Both the position numbers and the translations under genes were made by a program. Positions 1-5,150 of a stretch of 5,150 bases of DNA are shown piece by piece (positions within the stretch are counted from its first letter, which is position 1; every line of letters starts with the position of its first letter). The DNA lies in contig CAMCQW010000154.1 in the NCBI GenBank assembly GCA_945877045.1, positions 1 through 5,150 on the forward strand, given 5' to 3'. A model generated the notes under the pieces. The model did no database searches. It was not told the origin of the DNA and saw only the letters and a program-made list of their open reading frames with translations. The stretch comes from Chryseobacterium gleum (lineage in GTDB: Bacteria > Bacteroidota > Bacteroidia > Flavobacteriales_D > Crocinitomicaceae).

Positions 1-328
1 GGTCAACAACAACGCCGCTGCCATCTGGAGCATTCATTAATCGGTAGTGGGTTACAACGGCACATTCTTTTGCAAATCCTTCAACATGACTTGCTTCTTT
101 ACTGAGGTAAGATTTTGGAATAAATAAAGGAAAATAGGCATTTTGGTGACCAGTCTCTTTGAATTTTATATCTAAAATATCCCGCATTTTCTCCCAAATA
201 GCATAGCCATATGGTTTAATAATCATGCAACCTCTTACATCTGAATGTTCTGCTAAGTCTGCTTTATTTACTAATTCATTGTACCACTTGGAATAATCTT
301 CCGAACGGCTCGTTAATTTTTGTGACAT
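1..328 (-). CDS. proS: Prolyl-tRNA synthetase, N-terminal fragment (cut by left window edge)
   Basis: Cytoplasmic class II aminoacyl-tRNA synthetase that activates proline with ATP and charges tRNA-Pro. Translating the minus strand from the ATG at 328-326 gives 109 residues without a stop up to the edge, beginning MSQKLTSRSEDYSKWYNELV. The stretch RGCMIIKPYGYAIWEKM (residues 32-48), then GHQNAYFPLFIPKSYL (60-75) and EASHVEGFAKECAVVTHYRL (78-97), is the recognisable N-terminal catalytic-core region of the short archaeal/eukaryote-type ProRS found in Bacteroidetes; the class II motif 1 region ends in the prolines of FPLFIP. By family knowledge this type lacks the inserted editing domain and is roughly 490 residues long, so about 380 residues lie off the edge. 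The ATG is chosen because family members start MSK/MSQ at this point; there is no Shine-Dalgarno site. A good -7 box lies just upstream (348-355), so it probably has its own promoter although the lipoprotein gene precedes it by only 57 bp. Confidence 0.95.
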   Translation of the reverse strand, partial: MSQKLTSRSEDYSKWYNELVNKADLAEHSDVRGCMIIKPYGYAIWEKMRDILDIKFKETGHQNAYFPLFIPKSYLSKEASHVEGFAKECAVVTHYRLMNAPDGSGVVVD

Positions 329-347
329 CTTTGTAAAATAGGTATGG

Positions 348-355
348 CAAAGTTA
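348..355 (-). promoter_or_regulatory. Putative Bacteroidetes -7 promoter box for proS
   Basis: On the minus strand this reads TAACTTTG, a full match to the Bacteroidetes -7 consensus TAnnTTTG. It would place the transcript start about 12-16 bases before the proS ATG. No clear -33 TTTG/TTG element is seen at the usual distance, only TTTA around 378-381 (22-base spacer), so the call rests on the -7 box and its position. Confidence 0.4.
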
Positions 356-385
356 AATGAAACGCTTGTTTTTTGAGTAAACGCT

Positions 386-742
386 CTAAAATTTAAAATC
401 TTGTTTGTTCGTCTTAAAGCCTTCAATAAACACCGTTTTAACTGTATCGACAGGGCCAAACTTTAGCAGGTGAACATAGCAATCTACGGTCAAACCACCC
501 GCAGATCCATTTTTGATATAGTCGTTTAAGTTGAATTCTACCAAGCCATTAGCATCGGTATATTCCGTTAAATCTATCGTAGGAGGATTCACAGAGTTTA
601 CCCCATAAATACGAACTTTTGAATTAACCTTTGGTTGTCCGTTTAGGGAAACGTATACACGATAGATAGTATCATCTTGTTTGTTGCATCCTAATGTAAT
701 TGTTAGAATAACTAATAAGGATAAAATTAGAGCACTTTTCAT
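386..742 (-). CDS. Small putative outer-membrane/surface lipoprotein
   Basis: No precise family recognised. The product (118 aa from the ATG at 742, or 121 aa from an in-frame ATG at 751) begins with one Lys, a hydrophobic stretch ALILSLLVILTITLG and a cysteine, matching a type II lipoprotein signal peptide with lipobox TLGC, so the mature protein should be lipidated at that Cys. The next residues are NKQDD, a charged cluster like the lipoprotein export signals described in Bacteroidetes, suggesting surface exposure (inference). The mature part of about 100 residues looks all-beta: VYVSLNGQPKVNSKVRIYGV followed by EYTDANGLVEFNL resembles the strand and D-x-x-G-x-V-x-F pattern of transthyretin/carboxypeptidase-regulatory-like or Ig-like domains. 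The ATG at 742 is preferred because the leader AATTAACAAT then sits 7 bases away, exactly as before the CHI-like gene at 3750, and a -7 box at 765-772 would leave only about 8 leader bases for the 751 start. Gene ends with TAG. Confidence 0.82.
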   Translation of the reverse strand: MKSALILSLLVILTITLGCNKQDDTIYRVYVSLNGQPKVNSKVRIYGVNSVNPPTIDLTEYTDANGLVEFNLNDYIKNGSAGGLTVDCYVHLLKFGPVDTVKTVFIEGFKTNKQDFKF

Positions 743-764
743 ATTAATCATTGTTAATTCGATT

Positions 765-772
765 CAAATATA
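765..772 (-). promoter_or_regulatory. Putative -7 promoter box for the lipoprotein gene
   Basis: Minus strand reads TATATTTG, a full match to TAnnTTTG. Transcription would start near 757-760, giving a leader of about 16 bases to the ATG at 742. No convincing TTG/TTTG -33 element is visible at 17-23 bases upstream. Confidence 0.4.
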
Positions 773-783
773 CGGAATTGAAT

Positions 784-791
784 TACTTTTG
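784..791 (+). promoter_or_regulatory. Putative -7 promoter box for the ZIP transporter gene
   Basis: Plus strand reads TACTTTTG, a full match to TAnnTTTG, 39 bases before the ATG at 831. It would give a leader of about 32-35 AT-rich bases. A -33 element at the normal distance is not obvious; the nearest TTG upstream (751-753) is 30 bases away, too far. No operator-like palindrome for a metal regulator (Fur/Zur type) was seen in the gap. Confidence 0.38.
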
Positions 792-830
792 AGAAATTAG
801 CACTATTATTTTTTAGATTTTAAATAAATT

Positions 831-1652
831 ATGGATGAAATTATACATTGGTTTTCGGGGATACATCCTGTATTAGCCGCACTTTTAGCAACTACTTTTA
901 CCTGGTTGGTCACTGCTGCAGGCGCAGCAATGGTATTTGGCATTAAGTCAATGCATCGGGGCATGTTAGACGGTATGCTCGGATTTACTGGCGGTATTAT
1001 GGTAGCGGCAAGTTTTTGGAGTTTATTAGCGCCATCAATAGAAATGAGTCCGGGGGAAGGATTTGTGAAAGTGCTTCCAGCCGCCATTGGTTTTGGTCTT
1101 GGCGCCATTTTTATTTTTGGTTTAGATAAATTACTGCCCCATTTACACATCAATTTTAACGATAATGAAACCGAAGGTGTAAAAACACAGTTGCATAAAA
1201 CTACCTTGTTAGTTTTAGCCATTACACTTCACAACATACCAGAAGGTTTGGCAATTGGTGTTTTGTTTGGTGCGGCAGCGAATGGTATGGAAGGAGCGAC
1301 CTATGCTGGAGCAATAGCATTAACAATTGGTATTGCGATTCAAAATTTCCCTGAAGGATTTGCTGTTGCGATGCCTTTGCGCAGGGCAGGAGCGAGTCGA
1401 TTTAAAAGTTTTTGGTACGGCCAGCTTTCTGCGATTGTTGAACCAATTGCTGGCGTAATTGGAGCTGTAACCGTTATTTATATGCAATCTATTCTGCCAT
1501 ATGCCTTGGCTTTTGCCGCTGGAGCGATGATTTTTGTGGTCGTTGAGGAAGTGATTCCAGAAACGCAGCGTGATAAATATACTGATGTAGCCGTAATGGG
1601 ATTTATTGGAGGCTTTTTAGTAATGATGATCCTGGATGTTGGTTTAGGATAA
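831..1652 (+). CDS. ZIP family divalent metal transporter (GufA/ZIP11-like)
   Basis: Inner-membrane transporter expected to bring Zn2+ or related divalent metals into the cytoplasm. The 273-residue product has about eight hydrophobic segments (roughly residues 15-37, 48-69, 82-103, 125-150, 156-183, 197-218, 222-243, 251-272), the usual ZIP count. The diagnostic TM4 motif HNIPEG is at 134-139 and the TM5 motif QNFPEG at 171-176; TM6 carries E204 in AIVEPIAG. In the structurally known GufA-like BbZIP, the equivalent His/Asn/Glu of TM4, Gln/Asp/Glu of TM5 and Glu of TM6 form a binuclear metal site; here they would be H134, N135, E138, Q171, N172, E175 and E204. The loop before TM4 is short with few His (H104, H106, H122), so there is no His-rich metal-sensing loop. 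The only sensible start is this ATG; the upstream bases are AT-rich without a Shine-Dalgarno site. Substrate (Zn, Fe, Mn) cannot be decided from sequence. Stop TAA runs into a 12-A tract. Confidence 0.93.
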   Translation: MDEIIHWFSGIHPVLAALLATTFTWLVTAAGAAMVFGIKSMHRGMLDGMLGFTGGIMVAASFWSLLAPSIEMSPGEGFVKVLPAAIGFGLGAIFIFGLDKLLPHLHINFNDNETEGVKTQLHKTTLLVLAITLHNIPEGLAIGVLFGAAANGMEGATYAGAIALTIGIAIQNFPEGFAVAMPLRRAGASRFKSFWYGQLSAIVEPIAGVIGAVTVIYMQSILPYALAFAAGAMIFVVVEEVIPETQRDKYTDVAVMGFIGGFLVMMILDVGLG

Positions 1653-1662
1653 AAAAAAAAAA
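1651..1662. repeat. 12-base poly(A) tract
   Basis: Twelve consecutive A begin within the TAA stop codon of the ZIP gene. No GC-rich hairpin precedes it, and on the plus strand it is A rather than T, so it is not a plus-strand intrinsic terminator. Its length may vary between reads or strains. Confidence 0.9.
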
Positions 1663-1754
1663 CTATTCGTATTTATTTAATCCATCGCTAGTTGAGTAGA
1701 TAATTCCTCCCAACTAATTGCTTTCGAATCCCTAATTAATTTTAACTTTATTAT
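1653..1754. other. Intergenic region between ZIP and DUF2130 genes
   Basis: 102 bp without a gene. It holds the rest of the poly(A) tract, a weak inverted repeat (TAGTTG 1689-1694 with CAACTA 1711-1716, 16-base loop) and AT-rich leader sequence before the ATG at 1755. No TAnnTTTG box was found here, so whether the downstream gene has its own promoter or is read through from the ZIP gene is undecided. Confidence 0.6.
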
Positions 1755-3032
1755 ATGAAAGAAATTAAATGCCCAAAATGCAAGGAGGTTTTTAAAGTGG
1801 ATGAAGCTGGTTTTGCAGATATTCTTAAACAAGTAAGAGACGATAAGTTTGAAGAAGAATTGCAGAGTATGTTGCGACTTGCCGAAAAAGAAAAAGATAG
1901 TGCCGTTCAGTTAGCCGAGTCAAATCTCAGAAACTCTTTGCAAGAGAACCTTGCGAAAAAGGAGAAGGAAATTATCGAGTTACAAGCTAAAAATGAACGC
2001 GAACAAGCGGAACAGTTGGCTAAAAAAGCAACTGAAATAGCTGACATGAAGACTAAACTAGAAAATGCTGAATTATTAATGAAGCTTTCTGTAGCAGAAG
2101 CCATCCAAAAAGTTGAAAAAGAAAGGGATGAATTTGCCAATAGTGTACAACTGAAAGAAGCAGAAAATCAGTTGAAGCAACTAGCATTAAGTGAAAAGTT
2201 TGCGGCAGAATTAAAGACCAAAGATGAGATCATAAAGATGAAAGAAGAAGAGCTTGATTATCGTAAGGATATGAAGCTCAAACTTTCAACAAAAATGGTA
2301 GGTGAATCGTTAGAGCAACACTGTGAAAATGAATTCAATAAAATTCGTTCAACGGGATTCCAGCACGCACATTTTGAAAAGGATAACAATATAAAAACAG
2401 GAAGCAAGGGGGATTATATTTACAGAGAAAACGACGAGCATGGAAACGAAATTATTTCAATCATGTTTGAAATGAAAAATGAAGCAGACGGAACCGTTAG
2501 CAAAAAGAAGAATGAAGAGTTTTTCAAAGATTTAGATAAAAATAGAGCGGCAAAGAATTGTGAATACGCCATTCTTGTTTCACTTCTAGAAGCAGATAAC
2601 GAATTATACAACGGGGGAATTGTCGATGTTTCTTACAGGCATGAAAAAATGTATGTAATTAGACCGCAATTTTTCATTCCAATTATTACATTGCTTCGAA
2701 ATGCGGCAAAGAATTCGATGGTATATAAATCAGAACTAGCGTTTGTAAAAAGTCAAAATGTTGACATTACAAATTTTGAGAATACTATGAACGATTTTAA
2801 GGTGGGTTTTGCAAAAAAATATGACCTTGCTAGTAGACAATTTACCACCGCCATTAATGGGATAGATAAGTCGATTGACTCGCTACAGAAAACAAAAGAA
2901 GCCCTATTAGCATCCGTTAACAATCTTCGTCTTGCCAACGATAAAACCGATGAATTAACAATTAAAAAATTAACAAAAGGAAACCCCACCATGAAAGCGA
3001 AGTTTGACGAATTAAATAATAAATTGGACTAG
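1755..3032 (+). CDS. DUF2130 coiled-coil protein with predicted PD-(D/E)XK-like C-terminal domain
   Basis: Function unknown; 425 residues. The N-terminus has a single CPKC (Cys6, Cys9) as in a zinc-knuckle half. Residues about 28-180 are dominated by Glu, Lys, Leu, Ala and Gln in heptad-like order with no Pro, a long coiled coil. The C-terminal region (about 180-325) matches what I know of DUF2130: MVGESLEQHCENEF (181-194), GSKGDYIY (216-223), IMFEMKNE (236-243), FFKDLDKNRAAKNCEYAILV (256-275). A helix with E184/E187, then D220, then E239-x-K241, followed by a helix and a beta strand, is the order expected of a PD-(D/E)XK nuclease-type core (inference). A second helical stretch (about 340-425) follows. 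Coiled coil plus nuclease-like fold recalls RmuC, but this is not RmuC by sequence. No signal peptide or membrane segment, so cytoplasmic. The ATG at 1755 is favoured because it keeps the CPKC motif; an in-frame GTG at 1797 has a strong internal Shine-Dalgarno-like site. Ends with TAG. Confidence 0.88.
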   Translation: MKEIKCPKCKEVFKVDEAGFADILKQVRDDKFEEELQSMLRLAEKEKDSAVQLAESNLRNSLQENLAKKEKEIIELQAKNEREQAEQLAKKATEIADMKTKLENAELLMKLSVAEAIQKVEKERDEFANSVQLKEAENQLKQLALSEKFAAELKTKDEIIKMKEEELDYRKDMKLKLSTKMVGESLEQHCENEFNKIRSTGFQHAHFEKDNNIKTGSKGDYIYRENDEHGNEIISIMFEMKNEADGTVSKKKNEEFFKDLDKNRAAKNCEYAILVSLLEADNELYNGGIVDVSYRHEKMYVIRPQFFIPIITLLRNAAKNSMVYKSELAFVKSQNVDITNFENTMNDFKVGFAKKYDLASRQFTTAINGIDKSIDSLQKTKEALLASVNNLRLANDKTDELTIKKLTKGNPTMKAKFDELNNKLD

Positions 3033-3189
3033 AAAAATTTCCTTCTCATCAGGCCTCTTATTGAACCTTTGGTAAAGATTCCGAAGGATTCACTTCTTAT
3101 AAAAATCGGTACCATGCTAACTACGCCCTTGAAGGGTGTGTCTTATATAAATCAGATAGCATTAAGTGTATATCGCTATAGATTGGGTA
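3033..3189. other. Convergent intergenic region
   Basis: 157 bp between the 3' ends of the DUF2130 gene (plus) and the CHI-like gene (minus). Apart from one short inverted repeat at 3123-3139 and AT-rich stretches I see no gene, no tRNA fold and no repeat family here. Confidence 0.6.
3123..3139. terminator. Short inverted repeat, possible bidirectional terminator
   Basis: ACGCCCTTGAAGGGTGT folds into a 7-bp stem (one G-T wobble) with a 3-base TGA loop. It is the most GC-rich hairpin between two convergent genes, the position expected for a shared terminator. Neither strand shows a proper T-run after the stem (plus side reads GTCTTATATAAA), so an intrinsic terminator is only weakly supported. 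Confidence 0.35.
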
Positions 3190-3750
3190 TTAATTCCCTA
3201 ATAGTCCGCTTTTGAGTGATGAATCGGCAGGAATTTTACCTAGCCAAATGGAAAACAATGCTTTTTTAAATTCTAAGCCAGCAATTACTTTTAATTGTGT
3301 CCCATTCTTTTCAATAGCTACTCCTTTTCCTGGCGTGTATTTCAAATTGATTTGATCTCCTTTTTTAAAGGCATTGGTAAAAGCGCCTGTGAATTTATTA
3401 ATTTCTTCTTTTGTCGCTTTACCATGGCTTGCATTTTTGAATCCTTCGATAACTGATTCTGTAAATTTTTCTCGTGTAACACTATTGGAAACAAGTTTGA
3501 TCGAAATGGCCATTGGCTCATCTCCATTGATTATTTTTCCGGCATCTTTGGTTTTCGTTTTGATATATAATCCGGCAACATATAAATCAATGTAATATTT
3601 TTCTCTAAGTCCACCACCATTCAGGGTTAATTTTTCTCCCCCAAGATACATGTCAGATAAGAAGCTTACCCCAGCGAAAACTTTTTGTGCTTGAGCATTT
3701 GGTGATGCAAAAAGGAGTGCAATAAACGGCAATATGAATAAGATACGCAT
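3190..3750 (-). CDS. Exported chalcone-isomerase-like domain protein
   Basis: 186 residues. The first 21 (MRILFILPFIALLFASPNAQA) form a signal peptide with a clean AQA cleavage site before QK, so the protein is probably periplasmic. The mature part matches the bacterial chalcone isomerase-like family: VFAGVSFLSDMYLGGEKLTL (24-43), NGGGLREKYYIDLYVAGLYI (44-63), a middle KLVSNSVTREKFTESVIEGF region (85-104), and the C-terminal signature FKKALFSIWLGKIPADSSLK (161-180) followed by GLLG. These bacterial relatives are not known to make flavonoids; in plants the non-catalytic relatives bind fatty acids, and R49 and Y62 here have the spacing I recall for the carboxylate-binding pair in those proteins. 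Actual ligand is unknown. ATG at 3750 is fixed by the signal peptide; the leader AATTAACAAT lies 7 bases upstream. It lies 59 bp downstream of the mutase gene on the same strand, so co-transcription is possible. Confidence 0.88.
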   Translation of the reverse strand: MRILFILPFIALLFASPNAQAQKVFAGVSFLSDMYLGGEKLTLNGGGLREKYYIDLYVAGLYIKTKTKDAGKIINGDEPMAISIKLVSNSVTREKFTESVIEGFKNASHGKATKEEINKFTGAFTNAFKKGDQINLKYTPGKGVAIEKNGTQLKVIAGLEFKKALFSIWLGKIPADSSLKSGLLGN

Positions 3751-3757
3751 AGTTAAA

Positions 3758-3772
3758 ATTGTTAATTGTTAA
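3758..3772 (-). promoter_or_regulatory. AT-rich leader with tandem AATTAACAAT-like motif before CHI-like start
   Basis: On the minus strand the leader carries two tandem copies of TTAACAA. The second lies in AATTAACAAT (3767-3758), which ends 7 bases before the ATG at 3750. The same 10-mer with the same 7-base spacer precedes the lipoprotein ATG at 742. It may act as an A-rich translation-initiation leader in place of a Shine-Dalgarno site (inference). Confidence 0.35.
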
Positions 3773-3780
3773 TATTAAGG

Positions 3781-3809
3781 TAAATATAACAAATTATTAC
3801 TAATCGCAA
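3781..3809 (-). promoter_or_regulatory. Weak candidate promoter for the CHI-like gene
   Basis: Minus strand reads TTG (3809-3807), an 18-base spacer, then TATATTTA (3788-3781), one base away from TAnnTTTG. An alternative pairing is TTTG (3820-3817), 19 bases, ATAATTTG (3797-3790), with two mismatches in the -7 box. Either would give the CHI-like gene its own transcript starting within the short gap after the mutase gene. Confidence 0.25.
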
Positions 3810-5150
3810 TTACTTGCAAATAGTTTCTTCTGTTGCTTTAAGGATTTCTCTTACCTCTGCTAAAGTAGGAGCTTCTGCATAGGTTCGAAGTACTGGTTCG
3901 GTTCCAGATGGTCTAATCATCACCCATCTTTCGTCGTCGAAGAAGTATTTGAATCCGTCTGTAGTTTTTAAATCACGAACTTTATATTTTCCGAAAGATT
4001 TATAATTATCCGATTTACAATTTGCTATGATCTTTTGTTTTAGTTCTTCTGTTATGTGCAAATCACTTCGTTCGAATTTGAAGGCGCCTACAATCGCATA
4101 AACTTCATTAATTAATTCGTCTAAGGTTTTGCCAGAAAGGGCCATGAATTCCCAAATAATTAAGCCCATCCAGATCCCATCTCGTTCAGGAATGTGTCCT
4201 TTTACAGCGATTCCTCCGGATTCTTCTCCGCCAAGTAGCACATCCTCTCTGATCATAATCGATGCAATTTCCTTGAAGCCTATTTTGGTTATTTCTACCT
4301 CAAGTCCATAATGTTCGCATAGTTTTTCGACACGAGGCGTAACACTAAAAGCGATGGCCACTTTACCTGTCAATTTTTTGTAATTAACTAAGTAATGAAT
4401 TAATAATAAGATGATGTGATGTGAATCAATAAATTCACCGCTTCCATTATATAATCCAATGCGATCAGCATCACCATCAGTTGCTAAAGCACAATGAATT
4501 CCCGGGTTTAACGCAATATATTCTTCGAGCCCTTTTAAGTTTTTTGCGATAGGTTCTGGCGCTTGTCCCATGAAGGTTGGGTTGTATTCGCAATGAAGGA
4601 GTTTAACATTTGGTAAAATCCTTGGCATAACGCGCTGCCCAGCACCATACATCGCATCATATACTAAGTTCAGTCCAGAACGATGGATGGCATCCAAATC
4701 AAAATTCTTCTTTACATGTTCCACATAGCGTGCTTCGAGATCTACGATTTCAATGTTTCCTTGCTTAATTGCGTTTTCGATGGAAATTTTGCTTAGATCA
4801 AAGCTGCACGAATCAGGAATAATATCTTCTACTTCTTGCACATTTTCGGGGGATAGCGGTCCTCCAAAAAAGGCCTTTAGTTTAAATCCGTTATAGCTCG
4901 GGGGGTTATGACTTGCGGTAATAATCACACCGATTTCACATTCAAGCTGAAAAGCGGCCAATGAAATCATTGGGGTAGAAACAAAACCTCGTGCCATTTT
5001 AACAGGAATTCCTTGTGTTAAAAATACTTTAGCTACCGTTTCAGTAAACAATTCACCCGCAAAACGACAGTCGTGACCAATCACCACTTTTGGGGACGAA
5101 TAATTTTTTAGTAACCATAAGCCAGTTGCCTCAGCGACACGTGCTACATT
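3810..5150 (-). CDS. Phosphoglucomutase/phosphomannomutase family protein (N-terminus off right edge)
   Basis: Alpha-D-phosphohexomutase of the COG1109 type, which moves phosphate between C1 and C6 of glucose or mannose phosphates in the cytoplasm, feeding glycogen, nucleotide-sugar and polysaccharide synthesis. The frame is open to the edge: 446 visible residues, starting NVARVAEATGLWLLKNYSSP before KVVIGHDCRF. A GTG at 5087 lies inside conserved domain 1 and is not the start; by family comparison about 20-25 residues are missing. All four active-site elements are present (numbered from the first visible residue): phosphoserine loop TASHNP with Ser80, metal loop DGDADR with Asp225, 227 and 229, sugar-specificity loop GGEESGG (307-313), and phosphate-binding loop RPSGTEP (413-419) followed by VLRTYAEA. 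It therefore looks catalytically intact. Whether it prefers glucose, mannose or another sugar cannot be read from sequence. Gene ends with TAA, 59 bp before the CHI-like gene on the same strand. Confidence 0.94.
   Translation of the reverse strand, partial: NVARVAEATGLWLLKNYSSPKVVIGHDCRFAGELFTETVAKVFLTQGIPVKMARGFVSTPMISLAAFQLECEIGVIITASHNPPSYNGFKLKAFFGGPLSPENVQEVEDIIPDSCSFDLSKISIENAIKQGNIEIVDLEARYVEHVKKNFDLDAIHRSGLNLVYDAMYGAGQRVMPRILPNVKLLHCEYNPTFMGQAPEPIAKNLKGLEEYIALNPGIHCALATDGDADRIGLYNGSGEFIDSHHIILLLIHYLVNYKKLTGKVAIAFSVTPRVEKLCEHYGLEVEITKIGFKEIASIMIREDVLLGGEESGGIAVKGHIPERDGIWMGLIIWEFMALSGKTLDELINEVYAIVGAFKFERSDLHITEELKQKIIANCKSDNYKSFGKYKVRDLKTTDGFKYFFDDERWVMIRPSGTEPVLRTYAEAPTLAEVREILKATEETICK

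Noticed and set aside
806..1222. Long open frame on the minus strand opposite the ZIP gene
   Set aside because: It is antisense to a clear transporter gene, its translation is low-complexity Pro/Ser/Ala without family features, and it would overlap the divergent promoter region.
1689..1716. Inverted repeat TAGTTG/CAACTA as an operator or terminator
   Set aside because: Only 6 bp with a 16-base loop and no T-run; readily expected by chance in AT-rich DNA.
1907..2992. Several minus-strand open frames inside the DUF2130 gene (1907-2140, 2420-2611, 2753-2992)
   Set aside because: Their Phe/Ser-rich products are the expected antisense of Lys/Glu-rich coiled-coil codons; no start signals or recognisable domains.
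3157..3178. ATAGC/GCTAT inverted repeat in the convergent gap
   Set aside because: Five base pairs with a loop of about 14 bases and no conserved context; too weak to call.
3342..3595. Short open frames on both strands within the CHI-like gene
   Set aside because: They lie entirely within a well-supported gene and show no domain of their own.
4129..4311. Plus-strand open frame within the mutase gene
   Set aside because: Antisense to the conserved sugar-binding loop region of the mutase; Ser/Pro-rich shadow product.
5085..5087. GTG as start codon of the mutase gene
   Set aside because: The frame stays open to the window edge and the upstream residues (NVARVAEATGLWLLKNYSSP) are typical family sequence, so the true start is outside the window.
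1..5150. Mobile element, CRISPR array, tRNA or riboswitch
   Set aside because: No transposase, integrase, terminal inverted repeats, regularly spaced repeats or tRNA-like folds were seen; all gaps are under 160 bp and gene content looks chromosomal.

Overview
The window reads as ordinary chromosomal DNA from a member of the Bacteroidetes, most likely of the Flavobacteriia or a close relative. The clues are AT-rich sequence with poor Shine-Dalgarno sites before every start, TAnnTTTG-type -7 promoter boxes, a short archaeal/eukaryote-type prolyl-tRNA synthetase, a small lipoprotein with an acidic post-cysteine tail, and the particular proteins present (GufA-type ZIP transporter, DUF2130 protein, chalcone-isomerase-like exported protein, COG1109 hexose-phosphate mutase). 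There is no sign of a prophage, insertion sequence, CRISPR array, tRNA or rRNA gene.

Layout from left to right. The first 328 bases hold the N-terminal part of proS on the minus strand, running off the left edge. Behind it, on the same strand, is a small lipoprotein gene (386-742 or 751). A compact divergent intergenic region (about 80 bp) separates the lipoprotein from a plus-strand ZIP metal transporter gene (831-1652). A 102-bp gap with a 12-A tract leads to a second plus-strand gene (1755-3032) for a long coiled-coil protein with a DUF2130 C-terminal region that carries a PD-(D/E)XK-like residue pattern. This gene converges, across a 157-bp gap containing one short inverted repeat, on a minus-strand gene for an exported chalcone-isomerase-like protein (3190-3750). 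Upstream of that, also on the minus strand, is a phosphoglucomutase/phosphomannomutase gene (3810 to beyond 5150) whose first roughly 20-25 codons lie outside the window.

The genes do not form one obvious pathway. They cover translation (proS), envelope (lipoprotein, exported CHI-like protein), divalent metal transport (ZIP), a possible DNA-related coiled-coil protein (DUF2130) and sugar-phosphate metabolism (mutase). The mutase and CHI-like genes are co-directional, 59 bp apart, and could be co-transcribed. I found no clear new multi-gene system. The observations most worth a second look are the RmuC-like architecture of the DUF2130 protein, the Arg/Tyr pair in the CHI-like protein that resembles fatty-acid-binding relatives, and an identical 10-base leader at the same 7-base distance from two unrelated start codons.
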